A stretch of DNA of 64,000 nucleotides from Antitrichia curtipendula (lineage: Eukaryota > Streptophyta > Bryopsida > Hypnales > Leucodontaceae): positions 15,092,725-15,156,724 of the forward strand of contig OX579634.1 in the NCBI GenBank assembly GCA_951230915.1, in the 5' to 3' direction. Positions 25,604-36,734 of this stretch are shown in pieces (within the stretch, counting starts at the first letter, position 1; every line of letters starts with the position of its first letter). Under the pieces are notes generated by a model, which worked only from the letters and a program-made list of their open reading frames with translations, did no database searches and was not told where the DNA came from. The position numbers and the translations under genes are program-made.

Positions 25604-25676
25604 CGATCACGGTGGGACTCGAACCCACAATCTCCCGCTCCGGAGGCGAGCGCCTTATCCATTAGGCCACGCGACC
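25604..25676 (-). tRNA. trnR-CCG: tRNA-Arg (anticodon CCG)
   Basis: On the minus strand the 73-nt sequence folds as a tRNA. The acceptor arm GGTCGCG pairs with CGTGATC, with two G-U pairs, and is followed by discriminator G. The D arm is GGCC-TAATGGATA-AGGC. The anticodon stem CTCGC/GCGGG closes a 7-base loop CTCCGGA, giving anticodon CCG, which reads CGG (Arg). The T arm carries GGTTCGAGTCC. No intron and no encoded CCA are present, as expected for a nuclear plant tRNA. The internal A and B boxes (TGGCCTAATGG and GGTTCGAGTCC) are intact. It looks functional. Confidence 0.95.
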
Positions 25677-26071
25677 ACTGCTGATGTCACCATGCATTCC
25701 TCATTTTGCATTTACTGTTTTTTTGTCGTCACCATCACAGGAAGGCATGGCATGGCTCGACGGTTAGTTATGGGGCCTTGAGCTTAACTGTTACTGCGCA
25801 CTCCTCAGCAAGCAGTGGCCGTTAAGCATAGTGATGAACTCTTTTCGAGCAAAGGAAACAACTTGCTTCACGCTTCTTCACAAAACTGCAGGAAGTGTTC
25901 AGCATCACAGTTGGACAGTATCATTCCTCAACATCACCTCCTACAACGCAAAAGGATCTTTGCAATTAGTCCACACAAAACCACACAAAAAATGAAAGTG
26001 TAACCGGGCCCTAGTTACCTCCCAAAAGAGGAATCGATTGGCAAACCTGCTCAAGAAGGCTGGTCACAGGC

Positions 26072-27375
26072 ATGGCAATCACCAAGATCTTCATAGTGTA
26101 AGCAATTGCATGCACTCCATAATTATTTCTGTTTTATCCTGGTGTGCATTTCAGCGTTGTTTCGAGGTGCCTGATCCAAGTAGAGCGGAGTCAGAAGACC
26201 AACATGCTGGTGAAAAGCTCGCTCGGTCTACTTTGATTCCAGTTGCAAGCATGCTGTGTGTTTCTGTCACAGTCGGGCATTTTAAGCATGCCAGTAGGAT
26301 CAGCAAGGATAGGCGGATAAATGGGTGACAGTCCTCATGATGGCTTTCGTTTCAAGGAATTTGAAGCTTGACCCTGACAATGACAAAATCGGTTGAGATT
26401 TCAGGTACTACTCGATGTATGGTCACATCGAGAAGATGGCCGAGGAAATAAAGAAGGGAGCCGCTTCAATCGAGGGTGTCGAAGCCATTGCATTTCAGGT
26501 ACCTTTTAACATGATGCTTCGAAATTTAGCATGATGCTCCTTGAACCCTTCCGCATGATGCTTCGAAATTTAGCAACAGTGCGTGAGACATGAGCTGAAT
26601 TGAGTCATCAATTTAAACCTATCAATTCTTCAGTGCGAGCAGTAATGCTTACCTATTGATCGGTGGGGTGTCACAATATGTGAAGGTGCCGGAGACGTTA
26701 CCGCAGGAGACTCTGCAGAAGATGGGAGCCCCTCCCAAGAACGCCACCAACCCTGTCATACAAACTGCACAACTGCCAGAAGCTGATGGATTTGTTTTCG
26801 GGTTTCCCACTCGCTATGGCATGATGTGCGCCCAATTCAAGGCTTTCTTTGATTCAACTGGCGGGTTGTGGCGGACTCAAGCTTTGGCAGGAAAGCCAGC
26901 TGGAATCTTTGTCGCCACGGGCACTCAAGGAGGCGGCCAAGAAACCACAGCGTACACTCACCAGCTCTTCATTTGCATTTGCTTTTTACCTTCACCAAAC
27001 GATGACCATCATTGTTGACCTTATAGGACCTGAATACATTGACCTGCATGCAGTTTTCAATACAAAGTGTGCCAAAATGAACAACGAACATTGATAACAG
27101 CAGATGTAAAATGGATGCTAATATTACCTCAAAACCTGTGGGGCAGGTTGACAGCAGTAACACAACTGGCACACCATGGAATGATCTTCGTTCCGACTGG
27201 CTATATGGGAGGGCCGGGGATGTTCAACCTGATAGAGCCAAAGGGCGGGTCTCCATATGGGTCTGGCACCTTATCTGGTGATGGTAGCCGTCAGCCATCG
27301 AAGCTGGAGCTGGAGCAAGCTTTTCACCAGGGCAAGTACTTCGCCAGCGTTGCGAAGAAGCTCAAGCTTAGCTAG
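26072..27375 (+). CDS. FQR1: NAD(P)H:quinone oxidoreductase, FQR1/WrbA type
   Basis: Four exons join in frame: 26072-26097, 26405-26498, 26686-26951 and 27147-27375, giving 204 residues, the length I know for Arabidopsis FQR1. The tiny first exon (MAITKIFI plus a split Val) supplies the first beta strand. Next come the FMN phosphate-binding loop [15 protein letters not shown] (10-24), GFPTRYGMM (79-87), the [11 protein letters not shown] loop (about 115-125) and the C-terminal [19 protein letters not shown]. The family are cytosolic or plasma-membrane-associated flavodoxin-like enzymes that reduce quinones by two electrons with NAD(P)H, so avoiding semiquinone radicals; FQR1 is auxin-induced in Arabidopsis. 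All FMN-contacting motifs are present and no defect is seen. Neighbours suggest no pathway link. Confidence 0.93.
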
Positions 27376-28407
27376 GTCTCTGAATGTCGTACTTCATCAT
27401 CACAGCTGCAGGATATCCGCAGGTATCATGTCAGCGCCATTGTTCCCATTTTGAGAGAGAGACTGAATGTACTAGGTCTCCCGAACCATCTGACATCAAG
27501 TTTTCTTACGACAAGTATCGTAAGAATAAATTGAGCTTGAAGTAGTGGCTACTCATAAAGGTAATAAAAGCTTTCCTTCTGTCCAGTTTTGGATCTGCAC
27601 AAATCATAACCATCGTATGTGACTTGTAAACAACAAGGCGATCAAATGGACAAATAATGCTTGCTCTAATTGTGGCGGCTTCAGAGTATTCATATGACTC
27701 ACCAAAAAAAAAAAAAAAGTTCCACTAAAATTTCCAAGGGAAAACAAATTAGACCGAACTCATAGTCTTCAAGCAGGCAAAGGCAAATCTCCTTTCCGAA
27801 TGCGCGCAAGGCCAAGATACGTCCAGCCATCGGAACAAGTCCTATAAATAAACTTGTAATGACGATTGTCCTGCTTGACAATCCTGAGGAATTTCAATTG
27901 GAACAGCTCAGTGAGCTGAGCATCGAGAATTTCTCAGAATCTACTTCGGCATCCTCATCTTTCTCTCCGTTCGAACCCTAAACTCTCACTTTCCAAAACA
28001 TTCTTAAGACCCCAAAGTACACCACGAAAACTACATCGACGCGCAAATGAAACAGACAGATGCACCTCTGCAAACATATCTACCCTGCAAAATTTGCGAA
28101 AACGTCGAGGGAGGCAACATGATGGATGGAATTGTCACGACACATACAAGAGAGCAAAACGAAAGAGCCCTGACATTGTAGTTACAATGTACGAAAGCTA
28201 CGGAACCAGTACCACGCCCACCGGACTAGCAATTTCAAATATTTCGAGTACTAACTACTGAATAAACCATGGTACTAGCATTGTCCCTTGATCGACACTA
28301 TAGGCAAGGGTGTACTAGCATTAAAATAATAACATCAAACTTATAAAGACAAATCCTAATTGCTATAACCCACAACTTTGAAACAATCCAGCTTAGATTT
28401 TTGCATT
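27376..28407. other. 3' flank of FQR1 and spacer
   Basis: The 3' UTR of the FQR1 gene probably occupies the first few hundred bases. No further gene is recognised. The right end is the downstream flank of the minus-strand U5 gene, with a 3' box-like CAATGCAAAAATCTAA reading leftward from 28405. Confidence 0.5.
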
Positions 28408-28522
28408 GATGGGCCCCGTAGGGGCAGTCCAAAAAATGGGGTATGCCGGTGAGTGTACCCAGCGCACGGTATTCTTTAGTAAAAGGCGAAAGAATAGTTC
28501 GCTCTGTGCTGCGCACCCGGTA
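28408..28522 (-). ncRNA. U5: U5 snRNA (copy a)
   Basis: On the minus strand the invariant U5 loop I is complete: stem ATTCTTT, loop CGCCTTTTACT, stem AAAGAAT. Its GCCUUUUAC contacts exon ends during both splicing steps. Further on come CGTGCGCTGGG, an Sm site (CATTTTTTGGA) and a terminal hairpin (GCCCCTACGGGGC). The length of about 115 nt fits plant U5. Upstream are a USE-like ATCCCATACGC and a TATA-like TTTAAAT about 35 bp before the start. The exact 5' end is uncertain by a few bases. Confidence 0.92.
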
Positions 28523-28584
28523 TGTGGAGAGATTGGTAGAGTGAGCTGTAATTTAAACAGAAAGAATGTAAATGAGACAAGCAA

Positions 28585-28610
28585 AGCGTATGGGATAAAT
28601 GGAGACCTCT
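28585..28610 (-). promoter_or_regulatory. USE-like promoter element of U5 copy a
   Basis: On the minus strand TTTATCCCATACGC lies about 70-80 bp upstream of the U5 start. It resembles the plant snRNA upstream sequence element (consensus RTCCCACATCG) and recurs before every U5 and U1 copy in the window. The TATA-like TTTAAAT lies between it and the gene. That spacing suits RNA polymerase II-type plant snRNA promoters. Confidence 0.65.
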
Positions 28611-29089
28611 CCCATCCTCATGTGGCCTGCACCTACCGATAATGAGCGTGACCCCAGGTTCTCTGGCTGATGTCTCTGACTTGTAAGTTATATGTTTCCC
28701 TCCGTGGCGTATGTCTATCCCACACGAGCACACCTTACTAAGGACATCCCTATGAGAATACTGAGTGCACTGCAATGGCTCTCATCACTCCCAGGCCATT
28801 GCAATGTCCAATTGCAAACCATTTCAGTATAACCAGATCAAAGTTCACAGAGTACCGTCCAACAACCACATTTTTGAGGCCTCCGGTAGCTCATAAGATC
28901 GATGCGCTGATGTAGTAATCTGATCTTTCATGTGCCCTAGAACGGAAAATATTTTATTTCACCAGAGCACGTGTGCCTATGTTAATTGCCAATAACGGAA
29001 AGGTTTTGCTCAAAATATTTCATGAATGGGTGCCAATCATTTCAGCAGTGCACAAAATTCCAAAACAATTTACATACTTGATTGGATGA

Positions 29090-29244
29090 GGGCCGCGCGT
29101 ACGCGAGCCCCGGCAGCCACAAATTATGACGTGTATGCCTCCCGTGGGAGGATACTACAGTCACCCGGCCCTGGGTGCAATGGGGCAGGCTCCTCTAGGC
29201 CATCCACCTTATGGATCATTGATCGACCCCGCCCAGGTAAGTGA
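29090..29244 (-). ncRNA. U1: U1 snRNA (copy a)
   Basis: On the minus strand the gene begins TCACTTACCTG; ACTTACCTG is the part that base-pairs with 5' splice sites. It continues with GGGCGGGGTCGATC, stem-loop I, the CATTGCAC and GGGTGACTG stem-loop II/III region, the GTCATAATTTGTGG Sm site and the 3' hairpin GGGGCTCGCGTACGCGCGGCCC. The length of about 155 nt fits plant U1. The U1-70K loop reads GATCCATAAG where GATCANGAAG is usual, which is two changes. A 3' box-like CAATCAAGTATGTAAA follows. Upstream are TCCCATAGCTTTGGGAGGCTC and TTCAAGTAATCC. Probably functional; the 70K loop is the doubtful point. Confidence 0.9.
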
Positions 29245-29882
29245 GAAGAGCCTCGCACCCAGGATTACTTGAAGGGTCTGGGTCATCCGTTGAGCCTCCC
29301 AAAGCTATGGGACATCGATCTGTAACGGTGATTGACAATATTCGCTGGGATCTCAATCAATAGCCCTCTGCTTCGAATATTGCACAGAAACAGAAACTCT
29401 TTTGAACATACATTTCTAGCTGAGTGGTCTCTTGTGCAGATGTGCAGAAGTTCACGTCTTCGTTTGGGACTTCGCAAGGTGCCATAGTTCAAATTCCTCT
29501 GCAACGAGCTCTCACTTTCGTTTTTCCTGGTGATTCAATCTGCTACAAGATGTTGGAAAGCGCTGGTGCAAGTGGGAAGATGATTGTTACGTAAATTGAG
29601 ACTGGTTTCTAATAACATCCAAAATCATCAAAGGTTCTCAGATTGAATCGAACAAGATCCGATTGATTGCAATGCAGAGGCTACAAATCCATGCCACCAG
29701 TCCATCACCACATCAAGCGGTCAGTAGCAATTTCACACATAAGTGATGCCCAACGACTACTCATGCTACTAGCCTAACGAACCAGAGAAGTAGCATTCAA
29801 ATCAAATGATCAACTCCTCCGGATACTTTTGAGACAATATACGACTTATAACTCTACTTCCATCCAAGTTCGCTATAAAATT
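29245..29882. other. Spacer between U5 copy b and U1 copy a
   Basis: There is no gene here. From 29520 to about 29720 it is homologous, in inverted orientation, to 38890-39140 in the other snRNA cluster (shared TTGAATCGAACAAGATCCG and GATTGCAATGCAGAG). The inverted duplication therefore covers spacers as well as snRNA genes. The right-hand part next to U1a carries the U1 upstream promoter block. Confidence 0.75.
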
Positions 29883-29998
29883 GACGGACCCTGCCAGGGG
29901 CAGTATAAAAAGCGAAGCCTGCCAATGGGTGTAGCCAGCGCAAGGTATTCATTGGTAAAACCGAAAGAACAGTTCGCTCTGAGCTGGGCGACCCGATA
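29883..29998 (-). pseudogene. U5 snRNA variant or pseudogene (copy b)
   Basis: This is clearly a U5 relative on the minus strand: CAGAGCGAACTGTTCTTTCG is followed by AATACCTTGCGCTGG. Loop I, however, reads GGTTTTACC instead of the near-universal GCCTTTTAC. The loop I stem has a mismatch, the Sm site is weakened to GCTTTTTATACTG, and the terminal hairpin is imperfect. The upstream ATTTATCCCGTAGG USE-like element is still present. It is most likely a decayed copy. An expressed variant U5 cannot be excluded from sequence alone. Confidence 0.8.
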
Positions 29999-30305
29999 AA
30001 ATTCCCAAAACTGGGAGAATGCTGAACATTATCCACACCGAATGTAAACTTGTGCAACACTTCCTACGGGATAAATGAAGAATCTCTCGATGATGTGACC
30101 AGGGCTCTTGAATCGTATTGCCCTCCAAGCCTGGTGTATGAGTAGTCCTTGGACATACGACTACTCAGAAAATTTCACTTTGACTGCAGCGGCTTCTCCA
30201 TCAGAACCTGTAGATTCCACTACCGTGCATTCTACTCTGCCACTGCGGCAAAAGTCAGCACTTTCGAGAACGCTAATAACTTCCAGTTTAGGGTTTGCAT
30301 TGGGT

Positions 30306-30462
30306 GGGGGCCGCGCGCACGCGAGCCCCCTCTGCCACAAATTATGACGTGTATGCCTCCCGTGGGAAGATACTACAGTCACCCGGCCCTTCGTGCAATG
30401 GGGCAGGCTCCTCTAGGCCATCCACCTTCCGGATAAAGGATCGACCCCGCCCAGGTAAGTGA
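30306..30462 (-). ncRNA. U1: U1 snRNA (copy b)
   Basis: Minus strand, about 157 nt. The 5' end is TCACTTACCTGGGCGGGGTC and the 70K loop is TATCCGGAAG. Next come CATTGCACGAAGGGC, GGGTGACTGTAGTATC, the Sm site ATAATTTGTGG and a perfect 3' hairpin (GGGGGCTCGCG / CGCGGCCCCC). Downstream CACCCAATGCAAACCCTAAACTGGAAG fits the plant 3' box CA(N)3-10AGTNNAA approximately. Upstream are ATCCCATAGCTTTGGGAGGCTC and CTTCAAGTACTCC at about -30. All core elements are intact, so this copy is probably active. The gene lies directly downstream of, and on the same strand as, the APSE gene. Confidence 0.93.
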
Positions 30463-30484
30463 CAGGAGCGTAGCACCCTGGAGT

Positions 30485-30545
30485 ACTTGAAGGGCGGGGT
30501 CATCCGTAGAGCCTCCCAAAGCTATGGGATATCTTTTACCAAAAG
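30485..30545 (-). promoter_or_regulatory. U1 promoter block (USE-like plus TATA-like)
   Basis: On the minus strand ATCCCATAGCTTTGGGAGGCTC is followed by GGATGACCC and, about 30 bp before the RNA, CTTCAAGTACTCC. The same order occurs before U1 copies a and c. The block begins only about 70 bp past the APSE stop codon, so the APSE 3' UTR must end within or run through it. Confidence 0.65.
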
Positions 30546-30612
30546 GAAATCACTGCCCTTTAACACTATTTGCACATCACACAGAAATGGCAACTCTTGT
30601 GAACGTGTCTTT

Positions 30613-33600
30613 TTATTGAAATCCTGTGCAAGTGACGGCAAATACAACAGCACCATGGCCTGCCACTAGAGCACCGAGGTACTTGTCAACTACACCGAGA
30701 TCACGCCTATTCCATACATCGAAGGCCTTGCAGATCAAATCTGTGTTATCTGCTAGCATTTCACGCCTCTTTTGAAGAGAAGTAGAAGCATCTGAAGTCA
30801 TCCAATGCAACACTTCTTTGGTGTTGGTGGAGGGCATAAGTCTACGAATCACTGTGTCAATGCCGATGGATATGTGGGTCTCCTTGGAACCCAGGTTGAA
30901 GAAGGCCACATAATATTCGTCCTCTGTGGATGGCACAAACCGTAGGATCAGCATGCTGCTACGCGGAAAATATCTAGATGCATCTGGGAATTGATAAGTG
31001 AGGGTTCTCAGGTTACAAGTGCAGGTTCAAACCTGAAGGATGCCTTGCCACCCAGATACGTTCTCTAGCAGCTTCGACGACAGAAGCACACAAACCTGTG
31101 TGCTCGTTTCGAAGTCTACCCTCTGCTGTCAATCGCCACAGCTGATTCCAAGCATTCATACACGTCAATTAGATTATTTTAACGAAGAGCATCGCCAACA
31201 TGCACATCGCCTGCCATAAATCTTCTTACCCTTTGGGAAAGTTAGAAAATCTTCTTTTGGAACAATTTAAGCAACAATTTATGCAGCGAAGTGAATTGGA
31301 TATCAAAGTATTCAAACTTTGTAAGAAAATTAGTGCTAGTGTATCAATTAGGGGTGGTCTAAGCTGGTGACATACTTGATACATTAATGACCTAAGAGAA
31401 CCAACAATTTCTACCATTGAGCCAATATACTAAAATTATATAAAATCTTTTAGATGTCAATTCTAAACACCCTTGAGTAAAATTATTGACGTACTAGGTA
31501 AAGTCTGCATATTTGAATGAATATTTGCACGATTGATTTTAGATTTTAAACAAGTACGATCCCCAATTTTCAAGATAGTATCATGGTCATAAGAACATAA
31601 TATACCAACACCAAAAATGAGCTTGTCTTATAAAAGTTTTCTTTTTGCCAAACGCTTGTAAGGGTACAAAGACCTATGGCACGCGACTGTAGACCATGAT
31701 GTCGTGAAGACCAGCCAGTGAAGACGATACCTGATTGGGTTCTTCAAGATTGCATTCGGTATTCTGCATTTTCGCTTGATGCACATCAGTGTAAAAGTCT
31801 GGAGCTAGGCATCCATGCTCGCGTGGTAATGCAATGAATCCAAAGGTGGCAGAATTGTTGCCTCTCTGTGACTCAGATGCAAACGAAGTCCAGTGCAGGC
31901 ATTTAAGGGGCAATACCCCGTCCTTGCGCCATATCTTTCGACTCGACGCCGTGTCAGTCCAGCAGACTTGATCTGCATCCTGAGCATGGCGTCCAGGCCT
32001 CAGAGACCATCGTTGCCGAAATTTCTCCTTGCAATCACTTAATTCAAACCTCATGGATGCTGAGCTTGAAATGGAAGGAGACGTACTCATCAGCTGCAAA
32101 ATAAAACGTTCGACTCTTAAACTAAATGTTTTGAACGTGTCGAGCTTGAGATTGACGAACCCAAAAATCCTGCAACGAAGTCTTGAATCCACTACCGTAC
32201 TAAGCGGTTCAGCATTACCTCATGATTATGGACACTGTGAGCATTGATGAGCAAAATCCAAGAGTTCGTGATAAGAGAGAGCGTTGAATTGTCTATTGCC
32301 CGCAAGTCACCCCCAAACATCAACGGGCTCTTCGCCATCGCCCAAAGAGACACCTAAAGAGAAACAATAGAGCACCGTAAGTCTGGCTGCGGTTGAGAAA
32401 AAAGGAGTTTGGACTCCACTCAAATTCGATGAGACAATGTATCATATATTGACGATAAACAGTTGATTGTCACTCTTGAATGTGAACTACAGTAATAGGC
32501 GTGCTCTACTAATGTCCATTTGTGGAAAAACACTCACTACTTGAAAAAACAGTGGGTCGCAATATCAAAGGTATAGGGGGGTAGCTAGAGCAAGCAAGCC
32601 TCACCTGGGTGCGTTGTTCAGTAGGAGTTAATTTACACCAGCGATGAGGACCAACTGGAGCACCTGCAGAAGTCCACTAAAGCCTACTCAAGCAGATGTA
32701 TATAAAATAGAAGAACTCAAAATAGCAACACAAAAACACGCTATCGAAACTTCTAAATTTTTACCAGGGTCAGTGAGCCATCCCAGCGGCAACATATCCA
32801 GATCTGGCCAAGAGCAACCTCCTTCATTCGGGGCTCCTATCAGACCAGCTGCCGCAAAGTCTCTGTTGCCCAGACAGACCCACGATTACTCTAAATTCAA
32901 ACTATCACAACCAACAAGAAGCAGGTGTACAGCTTGAATCATTGAAAATACGCACCTAGCAACATTAAAATGCTTTTCCAAGTCCGACCATGTATCCCAG
33001 TCATCTCCGGTCACACGATACATGTTGGCCATGCTCGATACCATTGTGCCCATATTCGGGGTTGCTTGAACACCTGGAGATAGAGAGTATACCATATGCC
33101 TCCCGGTCTCCGCAATGCTCTGTTACAATAATCCGGTACATACAGTGCTCAGTATCTTGAACTTGCACAAGAGAGGGCACATGTTCATCTCTCATATACC
33201 AAATGCATGTAAAACTTTGCAGAGTGTGTGACTCTAAAATGCACACACTACAGAAGAGCTATCCAGGATGATGAGTAAAAGAGATGTCACCTTTGAAACA
33301 AGCTCTATCTCACTGATGCGTAAGTCCGGTGCACCAAAAATACAGTCGTGCTTGACTGCAAATCACATACGTAATTCAGTCAGCGCCTGACTGTGCAATC
33401 ATTAGCTTTTCTCAGGATCTATTTACTTTATCCCCTACGTGCCCCATCTAAAATAAGAAAGTACACTTCAGAAGCTGACAGTCAATTATAGTAACTTTCC
33501 AAACATACTTCCATCATTCAAAAATTTTAGGGTATGATTCTTCCTTCCCTTGGTACATTTTCTTAACTTGCTTTATTTCAACTCCAATAGATATGGAAAT

Positions 33601-34862
33601 GAGCGCTTCTGACCATATGGACACTTAAGGGTTAATACGTTCACAGTGAACTTACTGAAGTCTACACCCCACGATGCATATTGGTCGTAGAGCGATTTCA
33701 CGAATGCACGGCCACCCTCGGAGCTTGAGTTGACGCCCATGAAGCAAGCCTTCATCCATCTACACTCGGTTCCGTGGACAGCAATGTCCGCAGCCAGCCA
33801 TGGCCTTCCACTTTCAGAATCCGGACTACCCTGACCACAGTACCTCAAGTGAGTGCAGATCAATGTCCACCATCAAGTATGATGAAAGATTGAAGAAAAA
33901 AAACTAATTTCAGAATGTTAAGTGTGAGATGCACCTTAGCACCTAAGATTGGAGTGTTGGCGTGCACAGCAGCAGTGCTGATCCCTCGCATCACATGGAT
34001 CCCGAATTTCAACCCCATGTCATGGACTTGTTGTGCAACGCGAGCTAAACCGCTTCCATCTTGAGAAGACGGCCATCGATCAGGATCAGGCACCGGGCGA
34101 CCCCATTGATCAATTGTGTCGTACCCAGGTGACCCCACGGACGCGCCCGGTGCAAGTTTTCGGTACCACAAGAAATCCAATACCACGTACTGCAAATGAA
34201 TACCACTTCCACAAACTTCAATCGAAGTTCTACCCCACGAATTGATTGCTTTGAACGATTCTCACCCACGGCAACAGTCTAGCAATGTTACACGACAAAA
34301 ACGTACCTCATAACCAAACTTGAGAAGATGTTGGGAGACAAACTTGGCATTGTCGAGAAACTCTGCTTCTGAGACGATCCAGGAAAATGAGTTGTAAGAG
34401 TTCCAACCCCGCGGCGGGGTTAGTGCCACTTGTCGCCTTCCATTCGTAGGACGAATTTCTCCCTCAGCCCTGTTGAAGCCGGAGCAAACATCTAAAATCA
34501 ATCACTACACTAACTGAAGTTCACTGAATACCGTCACATATTGATCCCAAAATTATGCTAATTGAATGATTCCATGTCGACACACAAAATATTCCACTAC
34601 ATTCTGAAATCCGCCATTCCAAAAATCAAAATTCTAAAATTCTAAAAATTCAACAATCAGTAGAAAAACATAATTCGTCTAGAACCGGGACGACGATACC
34701 TAGGGTTTACGGTGATTCAGCGTTCAAGCCATTTCCAAGCTCATGGTTAAGTATTCTCACATACTCTCATATAGTCGGTCGGCGTTGAGTCAGAAATTCT
34801 TACTTGCAGAGAATCAAGAAGCAAAAGATGCAGGATACTGCGGTTGCAATAATCCTTGGCAT
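30613..34862 (-). CDS. APSE: GH27 beta-L-arabinopyranosidase/alpha-galactosidase (APSE-like)
   Basis: Twelve exons (minus strand) join in frame: 34804-34862, 34307-34469, 33935-34189, 33656-33830, 33291-33355, 32956-33119, 32765-32862, 32605-32663, 32219-32353, 31731-32093, 31033-31141 and 30613-30923, giving 651 residues (Arabidopsis APSE is about the same). Exon 1 encodes a signal peptide (MPRIIATAVSCIFCFLILC), so the protein is secreted. The GH27 barrel starts at PPRGWNSYNSFSW. The nucleophile Asp is in IKHDC (D221) and the acid/base Asp in YRVTGDDWDTW (about D278); SWPDLDMLPLGWLTD and MAKSPLMFGGDLR complete the barrel. A second half with CWTDT, NQLWRL and HTGLCA resembles the lectin-like region, and the C-terminal beta domain contains YYVAFFNLGS. 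The family removes terminal arabinopyranose or galactose from arabinogalactan proteins in the wall. The gene looks intact. Confidence 0.92.
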
Positions 34863-35763
34863 CGTCACTCCATACAATTTACTCCGACAACAGCCCTATT
34901 CTTCCGAGCTTCAAAAATCCGCAATGCCAATGGCTAGAACAGTTAAGGATGATTCCTTGAAATTTCAACCGTCATTCAGTGTCTGGAACCAATCTGCACA
35001 TAAGAGTCGTAAATTGCAATGCATTGAACAGAGTCCAAATAAAACAAAGCAAACGCGTCGACCATAGCCAGAGACGCTTCGAAACCACAATTCGGGATCT
35101 GCACATCACTACAGAACTATTGCAATTTCGAAACAATGAAACAATGGAACTCATGAGAAAATTCTCAGAAACTGGTAAGGGATCCACAACCTCCCGACAG
35201 CAAGAAAGCCGGACCAGTACCCAAGAATTGCTGTACAACTCAGAAATTCTGGAAATTTTCACCACCATGGCGAAAAAATGAAGCTGTGAATCCGTCGGGT
35301 TTGCCGCATTTGAATTCTCGTGTTGCAAACGCAAATTGAAAATTGTGAAACACGTGAAGACGACAGATGCGTCAAGTTGCAAACTCCACAGACTGACTGA
35401 ACAGCTTCCTCGCAGATATCCTTCCCTTCCACGATTGCTCAATACACTTGGTGTAGTCACACCTTCTTCACTGCTGGGGAGTATAGGGACGTGGCGGCTC
35501 CCCGTTGGCTTCACACTGGCTCTCCCCGGCAGCATATACTCCTGCAGCGAAAGCTTCTGCACATCGAGTACAGGAGAGGTGAAGGTACCCATAACCGATC
35601 AAATCAGCAATGCTGGACAGGGTCTGGAGTGCTGCCAAGGCAAAGCGAATATTTGAAGAGGTGTTGGAAATTGAACCCAGCCTTGGTGGAAAATAGAGCA
35701 CCCTACACGTTGCACATGGGTACCTGATCAGAAATGGATATTTCTATCTTAGAACCTCTTTTA
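34863..35763. other. Upstream region of APSE with one exon-like ORF
   Basis: This less AT-rich region contains overlapping ORFs on both strands. Most look like chance products. One minus-strand segment at 35468-35700 has exon-like character and is listed separately. The APSE promoter presumably lies in 34863-35300; no distinct motif is identified. Confidence 0.4.
35468..35697 (-). pseudogene. Exon-like fragment, unknown protein
   Basis: On the minus strand, after a possible splice acceptor (CGTGTAG at about 35700), about 76 codons stay open and end at a stop at 35468. The segment has a conserved-looking composition: FPPRLGSISNTSSNIRFALAA, LSSIADLIGYGYLH, LSCTRCAEAF. There is no ATG start. 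The DNA just upstream is a MITE (35764-36035) and then repeats, so no partner exon is found. It may be the last exon of a gene broken by transposons, or a chance ORF. I do not recognise the family. Confidence 0.3.
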
Positions 35764-36035
35764 AGGTAGGTACACCCAAAACCGCCACTTTTTGCTACTA
35801 AGCCTAGTAACTATTGTAGAACTGGTCAAATTTTCATATGTTCTTATAGGCAAGTGAAAGGAGGTTCCAACGCACCAGAGAACATGGTATTTGGATACTA
35901 TATGCAAAAGTTATTAAGGAACAAAGTTTGGTTCTAAAAGCATTTCTTCCACATAGGTACAGAACTGATTTTGGAGATGTACACATGGTATAGATGGCGG
36001 TTTAAGGTCAATGGCACATTTGGGTGTACCTACCT
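35764..36035 (+). mobile_element. MITE family B, copy 1 (272 bp, TA target duplication)
   Basis: The ends are AGGTAGGTACACCCAAA and its complement TTTGGGTGTACCTACCT. TA flanks both sides (35762-35763 and 36036-36037). A full-length second copy in the opposite orientation lies at 37492-37764. The shared interior includes GAAAGGAG.TTCCAACGCACCAG and ATTTTGGA.ATGTACAC. Noncoding. Confidence 0.9.
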
Positions 36036-36437
36036 TAGTGCATGGTGTTGGGAAGAGAGGTTTTATGCATGTCATAGAGGTGTAATGAATGGCCACCTAA
36101 CAGATATCAACTTCCAACACTAATTTCCAGAGAATGTCTTTCAAATTGGACCCACCTACTCCATTACTACAAGTTATGCAGAAAGAGGATATCTGGATAT
36201 GTCGTGAAAAAGATTCTACCTGTATTTTGCTCCAAAGCAAAAGAATGGGCGCTGTAGAAGCATTTGCTTACGTTCCATAGTTTCACTCCTCTGTTGCAAG
36301 TTTCACTGTTGCTACTACTATTTGATTGGGTCGATGAACTCCATCATGTCTGATTGGGTCCCTAAACCATGCAAACTTATTTCATTTGTACTTTCAGGTA
36401 AACCATTTTCTATAATTTCGCATTCTCCAAACAAAAC

Positions 36438-36461
36438 GGGGGGGAGGGGGGGGGGGGGGGG
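36438..36461. repeat. Poly-G tract
   Basis: Eight G, one A, then a long run of G on the plus strand. It is a low-complexity tract with G-quadruplex potential, and its exact length is likely to be unreliable in assembly. Confidence 0.8.
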
Positions 36462-36734
36462 CACACCTTCCTCGACACCTTCTTCATTTAGAAATGCTTC
36501 ACATTGGCTCTTTTTTTTTCTCACCAATTGCTCATTTTGCTATGAAGTTTGCTTGGTGAAAAAGGTGTGACTATCCCTATTGATTTGCCATAAATAAGTT
36601 AATTAGTAAGAATGCAAAGTTAGTATGTCACTTTAGAAAGGAGATAGTAGGATGCCAAAAGTACATCATAGTAATATTTCAACATGTACTAATAAAGATA
36701 TTATAAATTTGGTAAATAAGTGTCTCACACATTA

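Noticed and set aside
34470..34501. Alternative acceptor at about 34492 for APSE exon 2
   Set aside because: It does not match the phase of the signal-peptide exon; the acceptor ending at 34470 joins exactly and gives a continuous mature sequence.
34972..35592. 206-codon minus-strand ORF upstream of APSE
   Set aside because: Low-complexity, Cys/Ser/Leu random composition, overlapped by other equally open frames; no domain.
36318..36570. Pair of opposite ORFs with a Gly or Pro run
   Set aside because: They are produced by the poly-G tract and are not genes.
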